A stretch of DNA of 64,000 bases, taken from assembly GCF_020526085.1 (NCBI RefSeq), contig NZ_CP084874.1:1364001-1428000 (forward strand), given 5' to 3'. Shown in pieces: positions 44,617-56,682 of this stretch. Each line of letters starts with the position of its first letter. Positions within the stretch are counted from its first letter, which is position 1. The DNA is from Klebsiella africana. Its GTDB lineage: Bacteria; Pseudomonadota; Gammaproteobacteria; Enterobacterales; Enterobacteriaceae. The translations under genes and the position numbers were made by a program. Below the pieces are notes generated by a model. That model worked only from the letters and a program-made list of their open reading frames with translations. It was not told where the DNA came from and ran no database searches.

Positions 44617-45915
44617 TCAGGGGGCGTCTACGGCCTGCGCGATATCGGCTGCCAGGCGGTTAATCTCAGCGTCATTCAGGCGACCCAGCGACAGGCGTAG
44701 TCCGTGCGCAGGCGCGCGCACGCCAAATACTTCCCCTTCGCGGACCAGCCAGCCGGCGCGGGCCAGGCGTAAGGCGTAGGGCTGGCTGGCCGTCGCCAGC
44801 GGCAGCCAGAAATTGAGACCATCGCCTGGCGTTACATGGCTGTGTCCGTGGCGGGCCAGCGCCGCCGCCAGGTTCTCATTTTGTTGGCGATAGTGCCGGC
44901 GAGCCTCTGCCATCGAGGCAATAAAGGTGTCATCGGTCAGGCAGGCCAGCGTTAGGTCCTGCAGCAGATGGCTGACCCACTGGCTGCCGGCGTTAAGCCG
45001 CAGACGTAGCGCCGCTGAAGTATCGGCATCGCTGGCGATAAAGGCCAGCCGCAGGTCCGGTCCAAGGGTCTTCGACATTGAGCGGACCAGTGCCCAGCGT
45101 TGCGTGCTCGCGGGCAGAGGGGAGTACCATGGTGTAGCCGACAGCAGGGCAAAGTGGTCATCAACGATCGCCAATACCTGCGGGTAGCGGGCTAGCACCT
45201 CCCGCAGGGCATGCGCCCGAGTTTCCGTCAGGCTACAGCCGGTAGGATTATGTGCCCGCGGGGTTAAGATCACCGCCCGCGCACCGTTGCGTAACGCCTC
45301 CTCCAGGCCGTCAGGATCCATCCCTTCGGCATCCACCGCCACCGGGCAGGGGCTAAAGCCGGCGTAACGCACCATATTGATGCTGCTGAGAAAACAGGGA
45401 TCTTCGACCACCACGCCGTCGCCGGGGAGTAGCAGGGCGCACAGCAGGCGTTCCAGGGCGTCTATCGCCCCGCTGGCCAGGTTGACTTCAAACGAGGCCG
45501 ACACTTCCCGGGCAAACCACATTGCGGCCCACTCCCCGAGACGGGGTTCGATAGCAGCATCCCCATACAGGCGTGGCGTACGAGCAATTTGGCTCAGATA
45601 GCGGGATAAATCAGGCAGCCTGGCCGGATCAGGATTACCGCTGGAGATATCGTTCAGCGGTGTTGTTGGGTCTCCCCCCTCCAGCGCTGGCAGCGGATCC
45701 CGTGCTTTAATGGCTGTGCCGTTGCGTCCCTGACTGACGGCCAGGCCAGAGGTCACCAGACGTTTATAGGCGGCAGCGACGGTATTGCGATTCACCGCAA
45801 GCTGGCTGGCGAGCTCGCGTACCGGCGGCAGAACTTCTCCGGGTTGCAACCCACCGCTCTGTACCAGATGGCGGATATGATCGAAGATATCGCTGGCGGT
45901 TTTTCCGGTAAACAT
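44617..45915 (-). CDS. ptsJ: PtsJ, MocR-family regulator of pdxK
   Basis: The 432-residue protein joins an N-terminal GntR-type winged helix (about 1-70, LPPVRELASQLAVNRNTVAAAYKRL) to an aminotransferase-like domain that binds PLP, with the Schiff-base lysine at K282 in SMSKTLGPD. In Salmonella PtsJ represses the adjacent pdxK in response to PLP; the divergent arrangement with an 82-base gap is the same here. It was once proposed to regulate pts genes, hence the name. Confidence 0.9.
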   Translation of the reverse strand: MFTGKTASDIFDHIRHLVQSGGLQPGEVLPPVRELASQLAVNRNTVAAAYKRLVTSGLAVSQGRNGTAIKARDPLPALEGGDPTTPLNDISSGNPDPARLPDLSRYLSQIARTPRLYGDAAIEPRLGEWAAMWFAREVSASFEVNLASGAIDALERLLCALLLPGDGVVVEDPCFLSSINMVRYAGFSPCPVAVDAEGMDPDGLEEALRNGARAVILTPRAHNPTGCSLTETRAHALREVLARYPQVLAIVDDHFALLSATPWYSPLPASTQRWALVRSMSKTLGPDLRLAFIASDADTSAALRLRLNAGSQWVSHLLQDLTLACLTDDTFIASMAEARRHYRQQNENLAAALARHGHSHVTPGDGLNFWLPLATASQPYALRLARAGWLVREGEVFGVRAPAHGLRLSLGRLNDAEINRLAADIAQAVDAP

Positions 45916-45997
45916 TATTGACCTATGACAAAATGAAATTTAGCATAGGACGAATCATAATCAGAGCGTGACCCGCTGTCCAGCGGGGGGAGAAAAG

Positions 45998-46864
45998 ATG
46001 GGCCAGCAAGATGACATACAATCAGTGCTCTTTCACGACAAAAGCCGGGCGTCAGAGGTTGATATCGTCGCCGTGCAGTCGCAGGTAGTCTACGGCAGCG
46101 TCGGCAACAGCATCGCGGTTCCGGCGATTAAACAGCACGGTCTGCGCGTGCTGGCAGTGCCGACGGTGCTGTTCAGCAATACGCCCCATTATGAGACGTT
46201 CTATGGCGGCATTATTCCAGAGGAGTGGTTTGTCGGATATCTGCAGGCGCTGGAGGAGCGCGACGCATTGCGCGAACTGCGTGCAGTGACCACCGGTTAT
46301 ATGGGCAACGCCGTGCAAATTGAACGTCTGGCGCAGTGGCTGACGCGGGTCCGCGTTCGCCATCCCGAGCTCTGTATTCTGGTGGATCCGGTGATTGGCG
46401 ATGTTGATAGCGGCATCTACGTCAAGGCCGAGATCCCTGATGCCTATCGTCAGCACCTGCTGCCGCTGGCGCAGGGGATCACCCCGAATCTGTTTGAGCT
46501 GGAGACACTGAGTGGCAGGCGCTGCCGCAATCAGCAGGAGGCGGTTGCCGCGGCGCGGAGCCTGCTGTCAGATACCCTTCAGTGGGTGGTGATTACCAGT
46601 GCACCGGGGGAGGTAAGTTCGACGATCAATGTGCTGGTGGTGACCGCCGATGCGGTGGAGATGGTGGTCCATCCGCGGGTGGAGACAGACTTAAAAGGAA
46701 CCGGCGATCTGTTCTGCGCGGAACTGGTGAGCGGGTTGCTTTCCGGCCTGGCGTTGGGGACAGCGACTGAGGCTGCCGCCCAGCGCGTGCTGGAGGTGAT
46801 GAACTGGACTGCCGCGCAGCGGTGTGACGAATTAATCCTGCCGCCGCTGGAGAAACATAAATGA
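45998..46864 (+). CDS. pdxK: PdxK, pyridoxal/pyridoxine/pyridoxamine kinase
   Basis: PdxK phosphorylates B6 vitamers in the salvage route to PLP. The 288-residue ribokinase-like protein shows [23 protein letters not shown] near residue 25 and the ATP-site segment [19 protein letters not shown] near 230. ATG 45998 follows a strong ggggggagaaaag ribosome site; a frame extending to 45968 would cross a hairpin. The stop overlaps the next small gene (atga). Confidence 0.93.
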   Translation: MGQQDDIQSVLFHDKSRASEVDIVAVQSQVVYGSVGNSIAVPAIKQHGLRVLAVPTVLFSNTPHYETFYGGIIPEEWFVGYLQALEERDALRELRAVTTGYMGNAVQIERLAQWLTRVRVRHPELCILVDPVIGDVDSGIYVKAEIPDAYRQHLLPLAQGITPNLFELETLSGRRCRNQQEAVAAARSLLSDTLQWVVITSAPGEVSSTINVLVVTADAVEMVVHPRVETDLKGTGDLFCAELVSGLLSGLALGTATEAAAQRVLEVMNWTAAQRCDELILPPLEKHK

Positions 46865-47100
46865 AAAGCTATCGGTTAGTGGTCCGTCAGCAGGGACGTA
46901 TTGTCGGTCATTTTGATACGACGGGGGAGGCGGCGCTGGAAGACGCCTGCGTGGCGCGGTCGCTGTTCGGCCTGGCCGGAGGGTATCAGTGCGAACTGCT
47001 GGTTTCTGAAAGTGAAAGACGCATTCTGGAAAGTACGCCGGGAGGCATGCGCGTTCTGTCCAGGGAGAAATGTTACCGAGCTGTGACCCGAGCAATATAA
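46861..47100 (+). CDS. Unknown 79-residue protein coupled to pdxK
   Basis: The start ATG overlaps the pdxK TGA (atga), so translation is coupled. The protein is soluble-looking, basic at both ends, with [20 protein letters not shown] and [18 protein letters not shown]; the strand-helix-strand alternation suggests a small alpha/beta fold. There are two cysteines besides one near the C-terminus. I do not recognise the family, and no E. coli counterpart occupies this place. It ends at the shared terminator with crr. Confidence 0.65.
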   Translation: MKSYRLVVRQQGRIVGHFDTTGEAALEDACVARSLFGLAGGYQCELLVSESERRILESTPGGMRVLSREKCYRAVTRAI

Positions 47101-47128
47101 AAAAATGGCGCCTTTCGGCGCCATTTTT
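47101..47128. terminator. Bidirectional terminator, crr and pdxK operon
   Basis: A perfect 12-bp stem (47101-47112 with 47117-47128), loop tttc, has A- and T-runs on its arms. It lies between the convergent ends of the pdxK operon and crr. Confidence 0.9.
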
Positions 47129-47140
47129 ATGCAGCAAGCA

Positions 47141-47650
47141 TTACTTCTTGATGCGGATAACCGGGGTTTCGCCCACAGTCACGCTACCGGACAGTTTGAT
47201 CAGCTCTTTGATCTCGTCCATGTTGGAGATAACCACCGGCGTCAGGGTAGACTTGGCTTTCTCTTCCAGCAGCGGCAGATCGAATTCGATTACCGGATCG
47301 CCGACTTTCACGCGCTGGCCTTCTTCAGCAATACGCTTGAAGCCTTCGCCTTTCAGTTCAACGGTATCAATACCGAAGTGAACGAACAGCTCGATGCCGC
47401 TATCAGATTCAATAGAGAACGCATGGTTGGTTTCGAAAATTTTACCAATGGTACCGTCTACCGGCGCGACCATTTTGTTGCCGGTCGGTTTGATGGCAAT
47501 CCCATCGCCCACGATTTTTTCCGCAAAAACCACATCCGGCACGTCTTCGATGTTGACGATTTCACCGGAAAGGGGAGCAATAATCTCAATAGTTCCGGTG
47601 TCTTTCTTGTCATCAGAAACCAGAGATTTCAATTTATCAAACAAACCCAT
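47141..47650 (-). CDS. crr: Crr, glucose-specific PTS enzyme IIA
   Basis: EIIA-Glc takes phosphate from HPr and passes it to EIICB-Glc; unphosphorylated it blocks non-PTS permeases, and phosphorylated it activates adenylate cyclase. The 169 residues match E. coli, with phosphoaccepting H91 ([11 protein letters not shown]) and partner H76. It is last in ptsHI-crr, 42 bases after ptsI. Confidence 0.98.
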   Translation of the reverse strand: MGLFDKLKSLVSDDKKDTGTIEIIAPLSGEIVNIEDVPDVVFAEKIVGDGIAIKPTGNKMVAPVDGTIGKIFETNHAFSIESDSGIELFVHFGIDTVELKGEGFKRIAEEGQRVKVGDPVIEFDLPLLEEKAKSTLTPVVISNMDEIKELIKLSGSVTVGETPVIRIKK

Positions 47651-47692
47651 GATCTTCTCCTAAGCAGTAATTTGGGCCGCGCATCTCGTGGA

Positions 47693-49420
47693 TTAGCAGA
47701 TTGTTTTTTCTTCAATGAACTTGTTAACCAGCGTCATTAACTCGTCCGTTGTCGGTTGAGCAAGAGCCTGCTCTGCTAATACTTTTGCATCTTCGAAGTT
47801 CGTGTTACGAATAATCTTCTTGATGCGCGGGATGGAAATGGCGCTCATAGAGAATTCGTCCAGCCCCATACCCAGCAACAGAAGTGTAGCACGTTCATCG
47901 CCCGCAAGCTCACCGCACATGCCAGTCCATTTACCTTCAGCGTGAGAAGCATCAATAACTTGCTTAATCAGATTCAGTACAGACGGTGACATCGGCTGGT
48001 AAAGATGTGAAATCATATCATTACCACGGTCAACTGCCAGAGTATATTGCGTTAAATCATTGGTGCCGATACTAAAGAAATCAACTTCTTTGGCCAGATG
48101 ACGAGCAATGGTCGCCGCAGCCGGTGTTTCCACCATCACGCCGATCTCAATGGATTCGTCAAATGCTTTACCTTCGTCACGCAGTTCCTGTTTGTAGATT
48201 TCGATCTCTTTTTTCAGCGCACGCACTTCTTCAACAGAGATGATCATCGGGAACATAATGCGCAGTTTACCGAAAGCGGAAGCACGCAGGATGGCACGAA
48301 CCTGATCGCGCAGGATCTCTTTACGATCCATCGCGATACGTACGGCACGCCAGCCAAGGAACGGGTTCTCTTCTTTCGGGAAATTCATGTACGGCAGCTC
48401 TTTGTCGCCACCGATGTCCATGGTACGGACGATAACGGCCTGAGAGCCACAAGCTTCAGCCACCGCTTTATAAGCTGCAAACTGCTCTTCTTCTGTCGGC
48501 AGCGCGTCGCGATCCATGAACAGGAATTCGGTACGATACAGGCCTACGCCTTCGGCGCCGTTGCGCTCAGCACCTTCGACATCGCGAACGGTACCAATGT
48601 TGGCGCAGACTTCAACCTGGTGGCCGTCGAGGGTAATCGCCGGTAGATCTTTCAGTTTCGCCAGTTCGGCTTTTTCTTCCGCAACCTGAGCCTGCAGATT
48701 ACGCAGCGCTTCAATTTGCTCGTTAGACGGGTTGATCAGAACCTGATTGTTCACCGCGTCAAGAATCAGATAGTCGCCGTTTTTCACCTGCGCCGTAATG
48801 CTGCCGGTGCCCACAATGGCCGGCAGTTCCAGGGAACGCGCCATGATGGAGGTGTGAGAAGTACGGCCGCCCGCGTCGGTGATGAAACCCAGCACTTTTT
48901 TCAGGTTCAGCTGTGCGGTTTCAGACGGGGTCAGATCGGCAGCGACGAGGATAACTTCATCCTGAATCGCGCTCAGATCGATGATCGCCAGACCAAGGAT
49001 GTTGCGCAGCAGGCGCTTACCGATATCACGTACGTCAGCCGCACGTTCTTTCAGGTATTCATCGTCCAGCTCTTCCAGGGCAGTGGCCTGACCGTCGATA
49101 ACTTCATTGGCTGCCGCGTCGGCAGTCATGTGCTTATCTTTAATCAGGGCTATGATTTCCTGCTCAAGCTCCTCATCTTCCAGCAGCATAATATGCCCTT
49201 CGAAGATGGCTTCTTTTTCTTCACCGAAAGTTTCACCAGCTTTGGTTTTGATGACCTCCAGCTGGGCGGAGGCCTTGGCGCGGCCGCTCAGGAAACGTTC
49301 GACTTCCTGATCAACCTTATCGGCAGAAATTTTCTTCCGGTCGATGACAATTTCATCTTCCTTCAGCAGCAATGCTTTGCCAAAGGCGATACCCGGGGAT
49401 GCTAAAATGCCTGAAATCAT
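47693..49420 (-). CDS. ptsI: PtsI, PTS enzyme I
   Basis: Enzyme I autophosphorylates from phosphoenolpyruvate and donates to HPr. The 575-residue protein has the phosphohistidine H189 in [21 protein letters not shown] and the C-terminal PEP-binding barrel (about 260-575) with [16 protein letters not shown] and the active-site cysteine in [11 protein letters not shown]. The C-terminus EEKTIC is the E. coli one. It lies 44 bases after ptsH. Confidence 0.98.
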   Translation of the reverse strand: MISGILASPGIAFGKALLLKEDEIVIDRKKISADKVDQEVERFLSGRAKASAQLEVIKTKAGETFGEEKEAIFEGHIMLLEDEELEQEIIALIKDKHMTADAAANEVIDGQATALEELDDEYLKERAADVRDIGKRLLRNILGLAIIDLSAIQDEVILVAADLTPSETAQLNLKKVLGFITDAGGRTSHTSIMARSLELPAIVGTGSITAQVKNGDYLILDAVNNQVLINPSNEQIEALRNLQAQVAEEKAELAKLKDLPAITLDGHQVEVCANIGTVRDVEGAERNGAEGVGLYRTEFLFMDRDALPTEEEQFAAYKAVAEACGSQAVIVRTMDIGGDKELPYMNFPKEENPFLGWRAVRIAMDRKEILRDQVRAILRASAFGKLRIMFPMIISVEEVRALKKEIEIYKQELRDEGKAFDESIEIGVMVETPAAATIARHLAKEVDFFSIGTNDLTQYTLAVDRGNDMISHLYQPMSPSVLNLIKQVIDASHAEGKWTGMCGELAGDERATLLLLGMGLDEFSMSAISIPRIKKIIRNTNFEDAKVLAEQALAQPTTDELMTLVNKFIEEKTIC

Positions 49421-49464
49421 AACCCTACCTTACTTGTGACTGATATGAAAAAGAACCCGTGAAC

Positions 49465-49722
49465 TTACTCGAGTTCAGCCATCAGTTTAACCAGATGCTC
49501 AACAGCTTTCTGCTCATCTTCGCCTTCAGCGGAGAGGGTCACTACGGTACCCTGGGTCAGGCCCAGAGTCTGCAGTTTGAACAGGCTTTTGGCGCTGGCG
49601 CTTTTGCCGTTGGAGGTTACAGTGATCTCAGAAGAGAAGCCTTTAGCTTCTTTAACAAACTGAGCAGCAGGGCGGGTGTGCAGACCGTTCGGAGCGGTAA
49701 TGGTAACTTCTTGCTGGAACAT
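49465..49722 (-). CDS. ptsH: PtsH, HPr phosphocarrier
   Basis: HPr carries phosphate from enzyme I to the sugar-specific IIA proteins. The 85-residue sequence is the E. coli one or nearly so, with phosphoaccepting H15 ([11 protein letters not shown]) and the regulatory S46 region ([13 protein letters not shown]). It is first in ptsHI-crr; a ggggaaat ribosome site precedes the ATG. Confidence 0.98.
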   Translation of the reverse strand: MFQQEVTITAPNGLHTRPAAQFVKEAKGFSSEITVTSNGKSASAKSLFKLQTLGLTQGTVVTLSAEGEDEQKAVEHLVKLMAELE

Positions 49723-49924
49723 TATATTTCCCCAACTTATAGGTTTAGTGTTGTGGACCTAAAGTCTAGTCTAACGACTCGACTTTAGCCTGTATTGTTA
49801 GCGCCGGCGTTACGTTTCCGGCCTTGGCGTCGGCAGCGCCTGGCGCTGCGAAGACCTGAGGGCCATTGACGTCTAGCACGTCATTAAACATTATGCCGCG
49901 AAAGGAAGACTTGAACCAAATCAT

Positions 49925-49938
49925 AAAATCGATTCAGC
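49925..49938 (-). promoter_or_regulatory. Cra (FruR) operator upstream of ptsH
   Basis: On the minus strand GCTGAATCGATTTT satisfies the Cra consensus RSTGAAWCSNTHHW at every position. It lies about 200 bases before the ptsH start. Cra control of the distal ptsH promoter is known in E. coli. Confidence 0.7.
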
Positions 49939-50052
49939 TGGCGGAAATCCTCTTCTGAATAATTTCGCGCATCAAAATAAATGTGCTGGTTAAATACCAG
50001 ACCCTACGAGGTGAATCAATGCCAGGAGGGGTAAAACTTTGACGTATGCCAC

Positions 50053-50080
50053 AAAAAAGCACCTGAAAAGGTGCTTTTTT
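50053..50080 (-). terminator. Rho-independent terminator of cysK
   Basis: A perfect 12-bp stem (50053-50064 with 50069-50080), loop gaaa, ends in a T-run when read on the minus strand, 23 bases after the cysK stop. Confidence 0.9.
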
Positions 50081-50102
50081 ACACATTATTTACAAGCTGG
50101 CA

Positions 50103-51074
50103 CTACTGTTGCAGTTCTTTCTCTGTGAAGAGATCGGCAAACAACGCGGTGCTTAAATAACGCTCACCTGAGGAAGGTAGGATAACCACAATATTCTTAT
50201 TGGTAAAGGACTCATCTTCCTGCAGCTTCAGCGCGGCGGCAACGGCGGCCCCGGAAGAGATACCTGCCAGGATGCCTTCTTCTTCCATCAGACGGCGTGC
50301 CGTGGAGATGGCTTCATCATTGGTGATACCGATGACTTTATCCACCAGCTTCAGATCCAGGTTGCCCGGGATAAAACCGGCACCGATGCCCTGAATTTTG
50401 TGCGGACCCGGCTTGAGCTCTTCGCCTGCCAGCGCCTGAGAGATGACCGGCGAATCGGTCGGTTCAACGGCGACGGTGATCAGATCTTTTTTGCCTTTGG
50501 TGTTTTTAATGTAGCGGCTGACACCGGTCAGCGTTCCGCCAGTACCTACGCCAGAGATAAACACGTCCACCTGGCCATCGGTATCTTCCCAGATTTCAGG
50601 GCCGGTGGTCTTCTCATGAATTTCCGGGTTAGCCGGGTTGCTGAACTGCTGCAGCAGCAGGAATTTTTCCGGGTTGCTGGCGACAATCTCTTCCGCTTTC
50701 TGGATGGCACCTTTCATGCCTTTGGCGCCTTCGGTCAGCACCAGGTTCGCGCCCAGCGCTTTGAGCAGCTTACGACGCTCAATACTCATGGTTTCCGGCA
50801 TGGTTAGCGTCAGTTTGTAGCCGCGGGCCGCTGCCACGTAGGCGAGGGCGATACCGGTGTTGCCGCTGGTCGGTTCAACCAGTTCCACGCCAGGTTTCAG
50901 AACGCCGCGCTTTTCAGCATCCCAGATCATATTGGCGCCAATACGGCATTTTACGCTAAAGCTCGGGTTACGAGATTCTACCTTTGCCAGGATGCGACCG
51001 TTGCCAATGCGGTTCAGTCGTACCAGCGGCGTATGACCGATAGTCAGGGAGTTGTCTTCAAAAATCTTACTCAT
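50103..51074 (-). CDS. cysK: CysK, cysteine synthase A
   Basis: CysK is the main O-acetylserine sulfhydrylase and forms the cysteine synthase complex with CysE. The 323-residue PLP protein has K42 in [11 protein letters not shown], the [11 protein letters not shown] loop and the GTGGTLTG phosphate cup. It is monocistronic, with a strong terminator. Together with cysPUWA-cysM and cysZ this window holds the import and assimilation ends of sulfur metabolism. Confidence 0.97.
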   Translation of the reverse strand: MSKIFEDNSLTIGHTPLVRLNRIGNGRILAKVESRNPSFSVKCRIGANMIWDAEKRGVLKPGVELVEPTSGNTGIALAYVAAARGYKLTLTMPETMSIERRKLLKALGANLVLTEGAKGMKGAIQKAEEIVASNPEKFLLLQQFSNPANPEIHEKTTGPEIWEDTDGQVDVFISGVGTGGTLTGVSRYIKNTKGKKDLITVAVEPTDSPVISQALAGEELKPGPHKIQGIGAGFIPGNLDLKLVDKVIGITNDEAISTARRLMEEEGILAGISSGAAVAAALKLQEDESFTNKNIVVILPSSGERYLSTALFADLFTEKELQQ

Positions 51075-51114
51075 GGCCCGTCCTTAACTGTATGAAATTT
51101 GGGGGTACGGCATC

Positions 51115-51150
51115 AGCATACCCGCTTAAAGAATATGCGGAAGTAAGGAT
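51115..51150 (-). promoter_or_regulatory. Probable cysK promoter
   Basis: On the minus strand a -10 TATGCT (51120-51115) lies within a ctttaagcgggTATGCT context that I recall from the E. coli cysK promoter, a CysB-activated promoter with a weak -35. Assignment is by similarity of context. Confidence 0.45.
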
Positions 51151-51210
51151 TTAGCATATCTATATGCGGAAGGGAAATAATGATGAGCAAGAAGGAATAA
51201 GCGAGATATA

Positions 51211-51232
51211 AGGAGCGGCATTCGCCGCTCCT
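51211..51232. terminator. Hairpin downstream of cysZ
   Basis: A 9-bp GC-rich stem (51211-51219 with 51224-51232), loop attc, lies 18 bases after the cysZ stop. The T-tract on the minus strand is poor. Confidence 0.55.
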
Positions 51233-51249
51233 GGATGGACGTCTGGTGG

Positions 51250-52011
51250 CTACTTCCAGATAGCGTGTTTATCGCGATAGCAATCAACCCACATGGCGGT
51301 GGCACCGCAGATGGCCACGGGCAGGATCACGAGGTTTAACACCGGCATCATCGTGAACAGGCTGGTGAGCGCGCCAAACTGCATATTCATCATCTTGCGG
51401 CTGCGCAGCGCTTCGCGCATGGTCTTGAAGGGGACCTTGTGATTATCGAAGGGATAATCGCAGTATTGAATCGCCAGCATCCATGCGCTGAACAGGAACC
51501 AGAGTACTGGCGCCACCGTCTGGCCAACGCCGGGAATAAAGTAGAGCAGCAACAGTATGATGGCGCGCGGCAGGTACCAGGCCAGCTTCTGCCATTCTCG
51601 CTTCATGATCCGTGGAATATCCTTCATGATGCCAAAGACGCCGACATCCGGCGGGATAGCGCCGGTCAGACGGGCTTCAAGCTGTTCTGCCAGCAGACCA
51701 CTGAACGGGGCGGCTATCCAGTTAGCAATCGTTGAAAAGAAGTAGCCAAACACCAGCAGGATTGAGAGCACTACCACCGGCCACAGCAGGTAGTTCAGCC
51801 ACTGCAGCCAGTCCGGCACATGGCTCATCAGCGAGGGGATCCAGCTGCCGAGACGGGTAAACAGCCACCAGAAGGCTGCGCCCATCAGCAGCACGTTAAC
51901 CAGCAAAGGCAGGAAGACATAACGCCGTATGCCCGGCAACCCGATGAGTTTCCAGCCCTGCGAAAAATAATAAACGCCGCTACGCGGGGTTGGTGCGGAT
52001 GATGAAACCAT
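51250..52011 (-). CDS. cysZ: CysZ, sulfate permease
   Basis: CysZ is an inner-membrane sulfate channel or transporter feeding cysteine synthesis. The 253-residue protein equals E. coli CysZ in length, with several long hydrophobic segments (about 30-55, 70-95, 145-180 and 205-235). The start [21 protein letters not shown] at 52011 matches the family; a frame extending to 52038 adds nine unmatched residues. It is divergent from zipA across 230 bases. Confidence 0.93.
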   Translation of the reverse strand: MVSSSAPTPRSGVYYFSQGWKLIGLPGIRRYVFLPLLVNVLLMGAAFWWLFTRLGSWIPSLMSHVPDWLQWLNYLLWPVVVLSILLVFGYFFSTIANWIAAPFSGLLAEQLEARLTGAIPPDVGVFGIMKDIPRIMKREWQKLAWYLPRAIILLLLYFIPGVGQTVAPVLWFLFSAWMLAIQYCDYPFDNHKVPFKTMREALRSRKMMNMQFGALTSLFTMMPVLNLVILPVAICGATAMWVDCYRDKHAIWK

Positions 52012-52241
52012 AGCCAGGCAATGCTCCTTTTTTAACATCCAGAGTGAATGCTCGCTTATTTTATCGGGTCGTCAGACAATAACCAGTTAGGAAATGTTCG
52101 AAAAAACAGCAAAAAGCACGATTTAGTTCATCTTTATGTGGTGAAAGCTACTGACGCACTTGCACTTGAGGTAATCGGCAAATACTCTTAGTGAGTAAAT
52201 GTTTGCCGTGGTGGCAAGGTGTTAGAACAACAGAGAATATA

Positions 52242-53294
52242 ATGATGCAGGATTTGCGTCTGATATTAATCATTGTTGGCGCGATCGCCATAATCGCTTT
52301 ACTGGTACATGGGTTCTGGACCAGCCGTAAAGAACGTTCTTCGATGTTTCGCGATCGCCCACTGAAACGTATGAAGTCGCGCGACGATGAGTCGGAAAAC
52401 GACGACTTTGATGATAATGTTGAAGGCGTAGGTGAAGTCCGCGTTCATCCGGTCACTCACGCCCCGCACGGCGCGCATGGGGAGCATGAAGCCCCTCGTC
52501 AGGCGCCACAGCACCAGTACCAGCCGCCTTACGAGCGCCAGATGCAGCAGCCTGCGCGTCCTGAAGAACCGGTTCGCCAGCCGCCGCAGCCGCCGCGCCA
52601 GGCTCCGGTTCAGCCGCAGGGGCAGCAGCCTGTGCCACATGCGGCTCCTCAGCCAGGTTGGCAACAACCGCAACCCGCGCAGCCGCCTGTGCAACCTCAA
52701 CACCAGCCGCAGCCTGTGGTGCAGCAGCCCGTCGCGCCACAACCGGTGACGCCGTCTGTCGCCCAGCCGCAGCCGGCCGCAACACAGCAGCCTGTCGGCG
52801 CACCGCAGCCCACTGTCGCTGAGCCGAAGGCGCCAGAACCGCAGCAGCCTGCCGCGCCACAGCCGAAAGAGCGCAAAGAAACGGTGATTGTGATGAACGT
52901 CGCCGCCCATCATGGCGCGCAGCTTAACGGTGAGGTGCTGATCAACAGCATCCAGCAGGCCGGTTTCAAGTTTGGTGAAATGAATATTTTCCACCGTCAC
53001 CTGAGCCCGGACGGCAGCGGCCCTGTGCTGTTTAGCCTGGCCAACATGGTGAAGCCGGGAACCTTTAATCCGGACAGCATGGCGGATATGATGACCCCCG
53101 GGGTGACTATCTTTATGCAGGTCCCCTCCTACGGTGATGAACTGCAGAACTTCAAGCTGATGCTGCAGTCTGCACAGTATATCGCCGACGAAGTGGGCGG
53201 CGTAGTGCTTGACGATCAGCGTCGCATGATGACGCCGCAAAAACTGCGTGAATATCAGGATCGTATTCGCGAAGTGAAAGACGCGAACGCCTGA
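52242..53294 (+). CDS. zipA: ZipA, FtsZ-anchoring division protein
   Basis: ZipA tethers FtsZ to the inner membrane during septation. The 350-residue protein has an N-terminal membrane helix (about 6-27), a charged segment (30-65), a long Pro/Gln-rich unstructured linker (about 80-210) and the C-terminal FtsZ-binding domain (about 215-345, [23 protein letters not shown]). ATG 52242 ([13 protein letters not shown]) is the E. coli start; an upstream frame to 52191 is not conserved. The linker composition accounts for the local CAG/CCG repetitiveness. Confidence 0.95.
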   Translation: MMQDLRLILIIVGAIAIIALLVHGFWTSRKERSSMFRDRPLKRMKSRDDESENDDFDDNVEGVGEVRVHPVTHAPHGAHGEHEAPRQAPQHQYQPPYERQMQQPARPEEPVRQPPQPPRQAPVQPQGQQPVPHAAPQPGWQQPQPAQPPVQPQHQPQPVVQQPVAPQPVTPSVAQPQPAATQQPVGAPQPTVAEPKAPEPQQPAAPQPKERKETVIVMNVAAHHGAQLNGEVLINSIQQAGFKFGEMNIFHRHLSPDGSGPVLFSLANMVKPGTFNPDSMADMMTPGVTIFMQVPSYGDELQNFKLMLQSAQYIADEVGGVVLDDQRRMMTPQKLREYQDRIREVKDANA

Positions 53295-53321
53295 CGTCCC
53301 GCGTTATCTCAACTCCTTCTC

Positions 53322-53346
53322 AACCCCCGCCTGTCGGGGGTTTTTT
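53322..53346 (+). terminator. Rho-independent terminator after zipA
   Basis: aacccccg (53322-53329) pairs with cgggggtt (53335-53342), loop cctgt, followed by a T-run. ligA starts 18 bases further on. Confidence 0.85.
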
Positions 53347-53354
53347 ATCATTGA

Positions 53355-55379
<2,025 letters not shown>

Positions 55380-55380
55380 C

Positions 55381-55599
55381 GTGGATAAAGCGCAGCTGGT
55401 CGAGATAGCCAATACCGAGATGCCGTTCGGTAAATACAAGGGGCGCCGTTTAATCGACGTCCCCGAAGAGTATTTATTGTGGTTTGCGCGTAAGGATCAA
55501 TTCCCTGCCGGGCATCTTGGCGAGCTGATGGCGTTGACCCTGCTGATTAAAACCGAGGGGCTGAGCGATCTGGTTCAACCCCTGAAGAAAGCGCGTTAA
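55381..55599 (+). CDS. ypeB: YpeB, DUF3820 protein
   Basis: This 72-residue protein has the DUF3820 core MPFGKYKGRRLIDVPEEYLLWFARK. It begins with GTG directly behind the ligA stop, so it is co-transcribed with ligA as in E. coli. The function is unknown; the family is sometimes linked to exonuclease-like proteins, but no activity is shown. The 3' end overlaps yfeH by 4 bases. Confidence 0.85.
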   Translation: MDKAQLVEIANTEMPFGKYKGRRLIDVPEEYLLWFARKDQFPAGHLGELMALTLLIKTEGLSDLVQPLKKAR

Positions 55600-56594
55600 G
55601 CTTTGGCGGCGTTGGCTTTTTCCTGCGCGGCACGCGCATCGGTTTGCTGCTTATAGCGCCGCGCCAGCACCGCGCAGACCATCAGCTGAATTTGGTGGAA
55701 GATCATCAATGGCAACACCATGATGCCGAGGATGGAGGTTGGGAAGAGAATATTGGCCATCGGGATGCCGTTGGCCAGACTCTTTTTCGAACCGCAGAAG
55801 ACGATGGTAATCTCATCGGCTTTGTTAAAGCCGCAGCGGCGGGCGACAAACATGTTGACCGCGATGACAATGGCCAACAGCACCAGGCTGACCACCACGA
55901 TAAACAGCAGCGATCCCAGACCGACTTTATGCCAGATGCCATTCACCACCGCCTCGCTAAAGGCGGAGTAAACCACCAGCAGAATTGAAGTCTGGTCGGT
56001 TTTACCAATCCACTTCTTATGCTTCGCCACCCAGTCGCCAATCCACGGCCGCGATAAGTGACCGAGCACGAAAGGCAGCAGCAGCTGCAGCATGATCTTC
56101 CCGACCTGCTCGAGGCTACCGCCTGCGCCGTGAAGGTTCATCAGGACCCCCACCAGCAGCGGGGAAACAAAGATGCCCAACAGGCTGGAGGCCGAGGCTG
56201 AGCAGACCGCCGCCGCGACGTTGCCTCCGGCCAGCGAGGTGAAGGCGATGGCGGATTGCACGGTGGCTGGCAGAATGCACAAATAAATAAAGCCGCTGTA
56301 GAGCATCGGATCGACATTTACCGGCGCCCACCAGGCAAACAGAACCCCGAGTAGCGGGAAGAGGATGAACGTGCTGCACATTACCCACAGATGCAAACGC
56401 CAGTGGCTGCCGCCGGCGATAATCGCTTCCCGGGAGAGTTTAGCGCCGTGCATAAAGAACAGCAGCGCGATGGCGGCGGTGGTGAGATGCTCAAAGAAGG
56501 GGACGAATGCACCACGGGCCGGGAAGAATGAGGCCAGCAGGACAACGACGATCAGCGTTGCCGTAAAGGGATCGAGAATGCGGAAAAGTTTCAT
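55596..56594 (-). CDS. yfeH: YfeH, putative sodium-dependent solute carrier
   Basis: The 332-residue inner-membrane protein belongs to the SBF-like/BASS transporter superfamily, with about ten hydrophobic segments and the conserved KSLANGIPMANILFP and ILPATVQSAIAFTSLAGGN regions. The substrate is unknown. Start MKLFRILDPFTATL at 56594 matches E. coli; a frame extending to 56636 adds 14 unmatched residues. It is divergent from the LysR gene yfeR, which may control it. Confidence 0.88.
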   Translation of the reverse strand: MKLFRILDPFTATLIVVVLLASFFPARGAFVPFFEHLTTAAIALLFFMHGAKLSREAIIAGGSHWRLHLWVMCSTFILFPLLGVLFAWWAPVNVDPMLYSGFIYLCILPATVQSAIAFTSLAGGNVAAAVCSASASSLLGIFVSPLLVGVLMNLHGAGGSLEQVGKIMLQLLLPFVLGHLSRPWIGDWVAKHKKWIGKTDQTSILLVVYSAFSEAVVNGIWHKVGLGSLLFIVVVSLVLLAIVIAVNMFVARRCGFNKADEITIVFCGSKKSLANGIPMANILFPTSILGIMVLPLMIFHQIQLMVCAVLARRYKQQTDARAAQEKANAAKA

Positions 56595-56682
56595 AAACGC
56601 TCCTGAAAAGAGATGCGCTATTGTGCTTTTTTTCATTTGAGAAATAAAATTGATTTATTGCATCTATTCATGAATAAAAAAG

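Larger units (their letters stand above)
49723..50102. promoter_or_regulatory. 380-base ptsH upstream region
   Basis: This gap between the pts operon and the upstream, co-oriented cysK holds the ptsH promoters. It contains the Cra site annotated separately and a weak CRP-like TTTTGATGCGCGAAATTAT stretch (about 49956-49978, minus strand). A palindrome tggtatttaaccagca is also present at about 49985-50000. The cysK terminator is at its right end. No coding frame is supported. Confidence 0.55.

Noticed and set aside
52480..52870. Apparent CAG/CCG repeat array
   Set aside because: It is the Pro/Gln-rich linker of ZipA; the units are irregular and in frame, not a DNA repeat or CRISPR.
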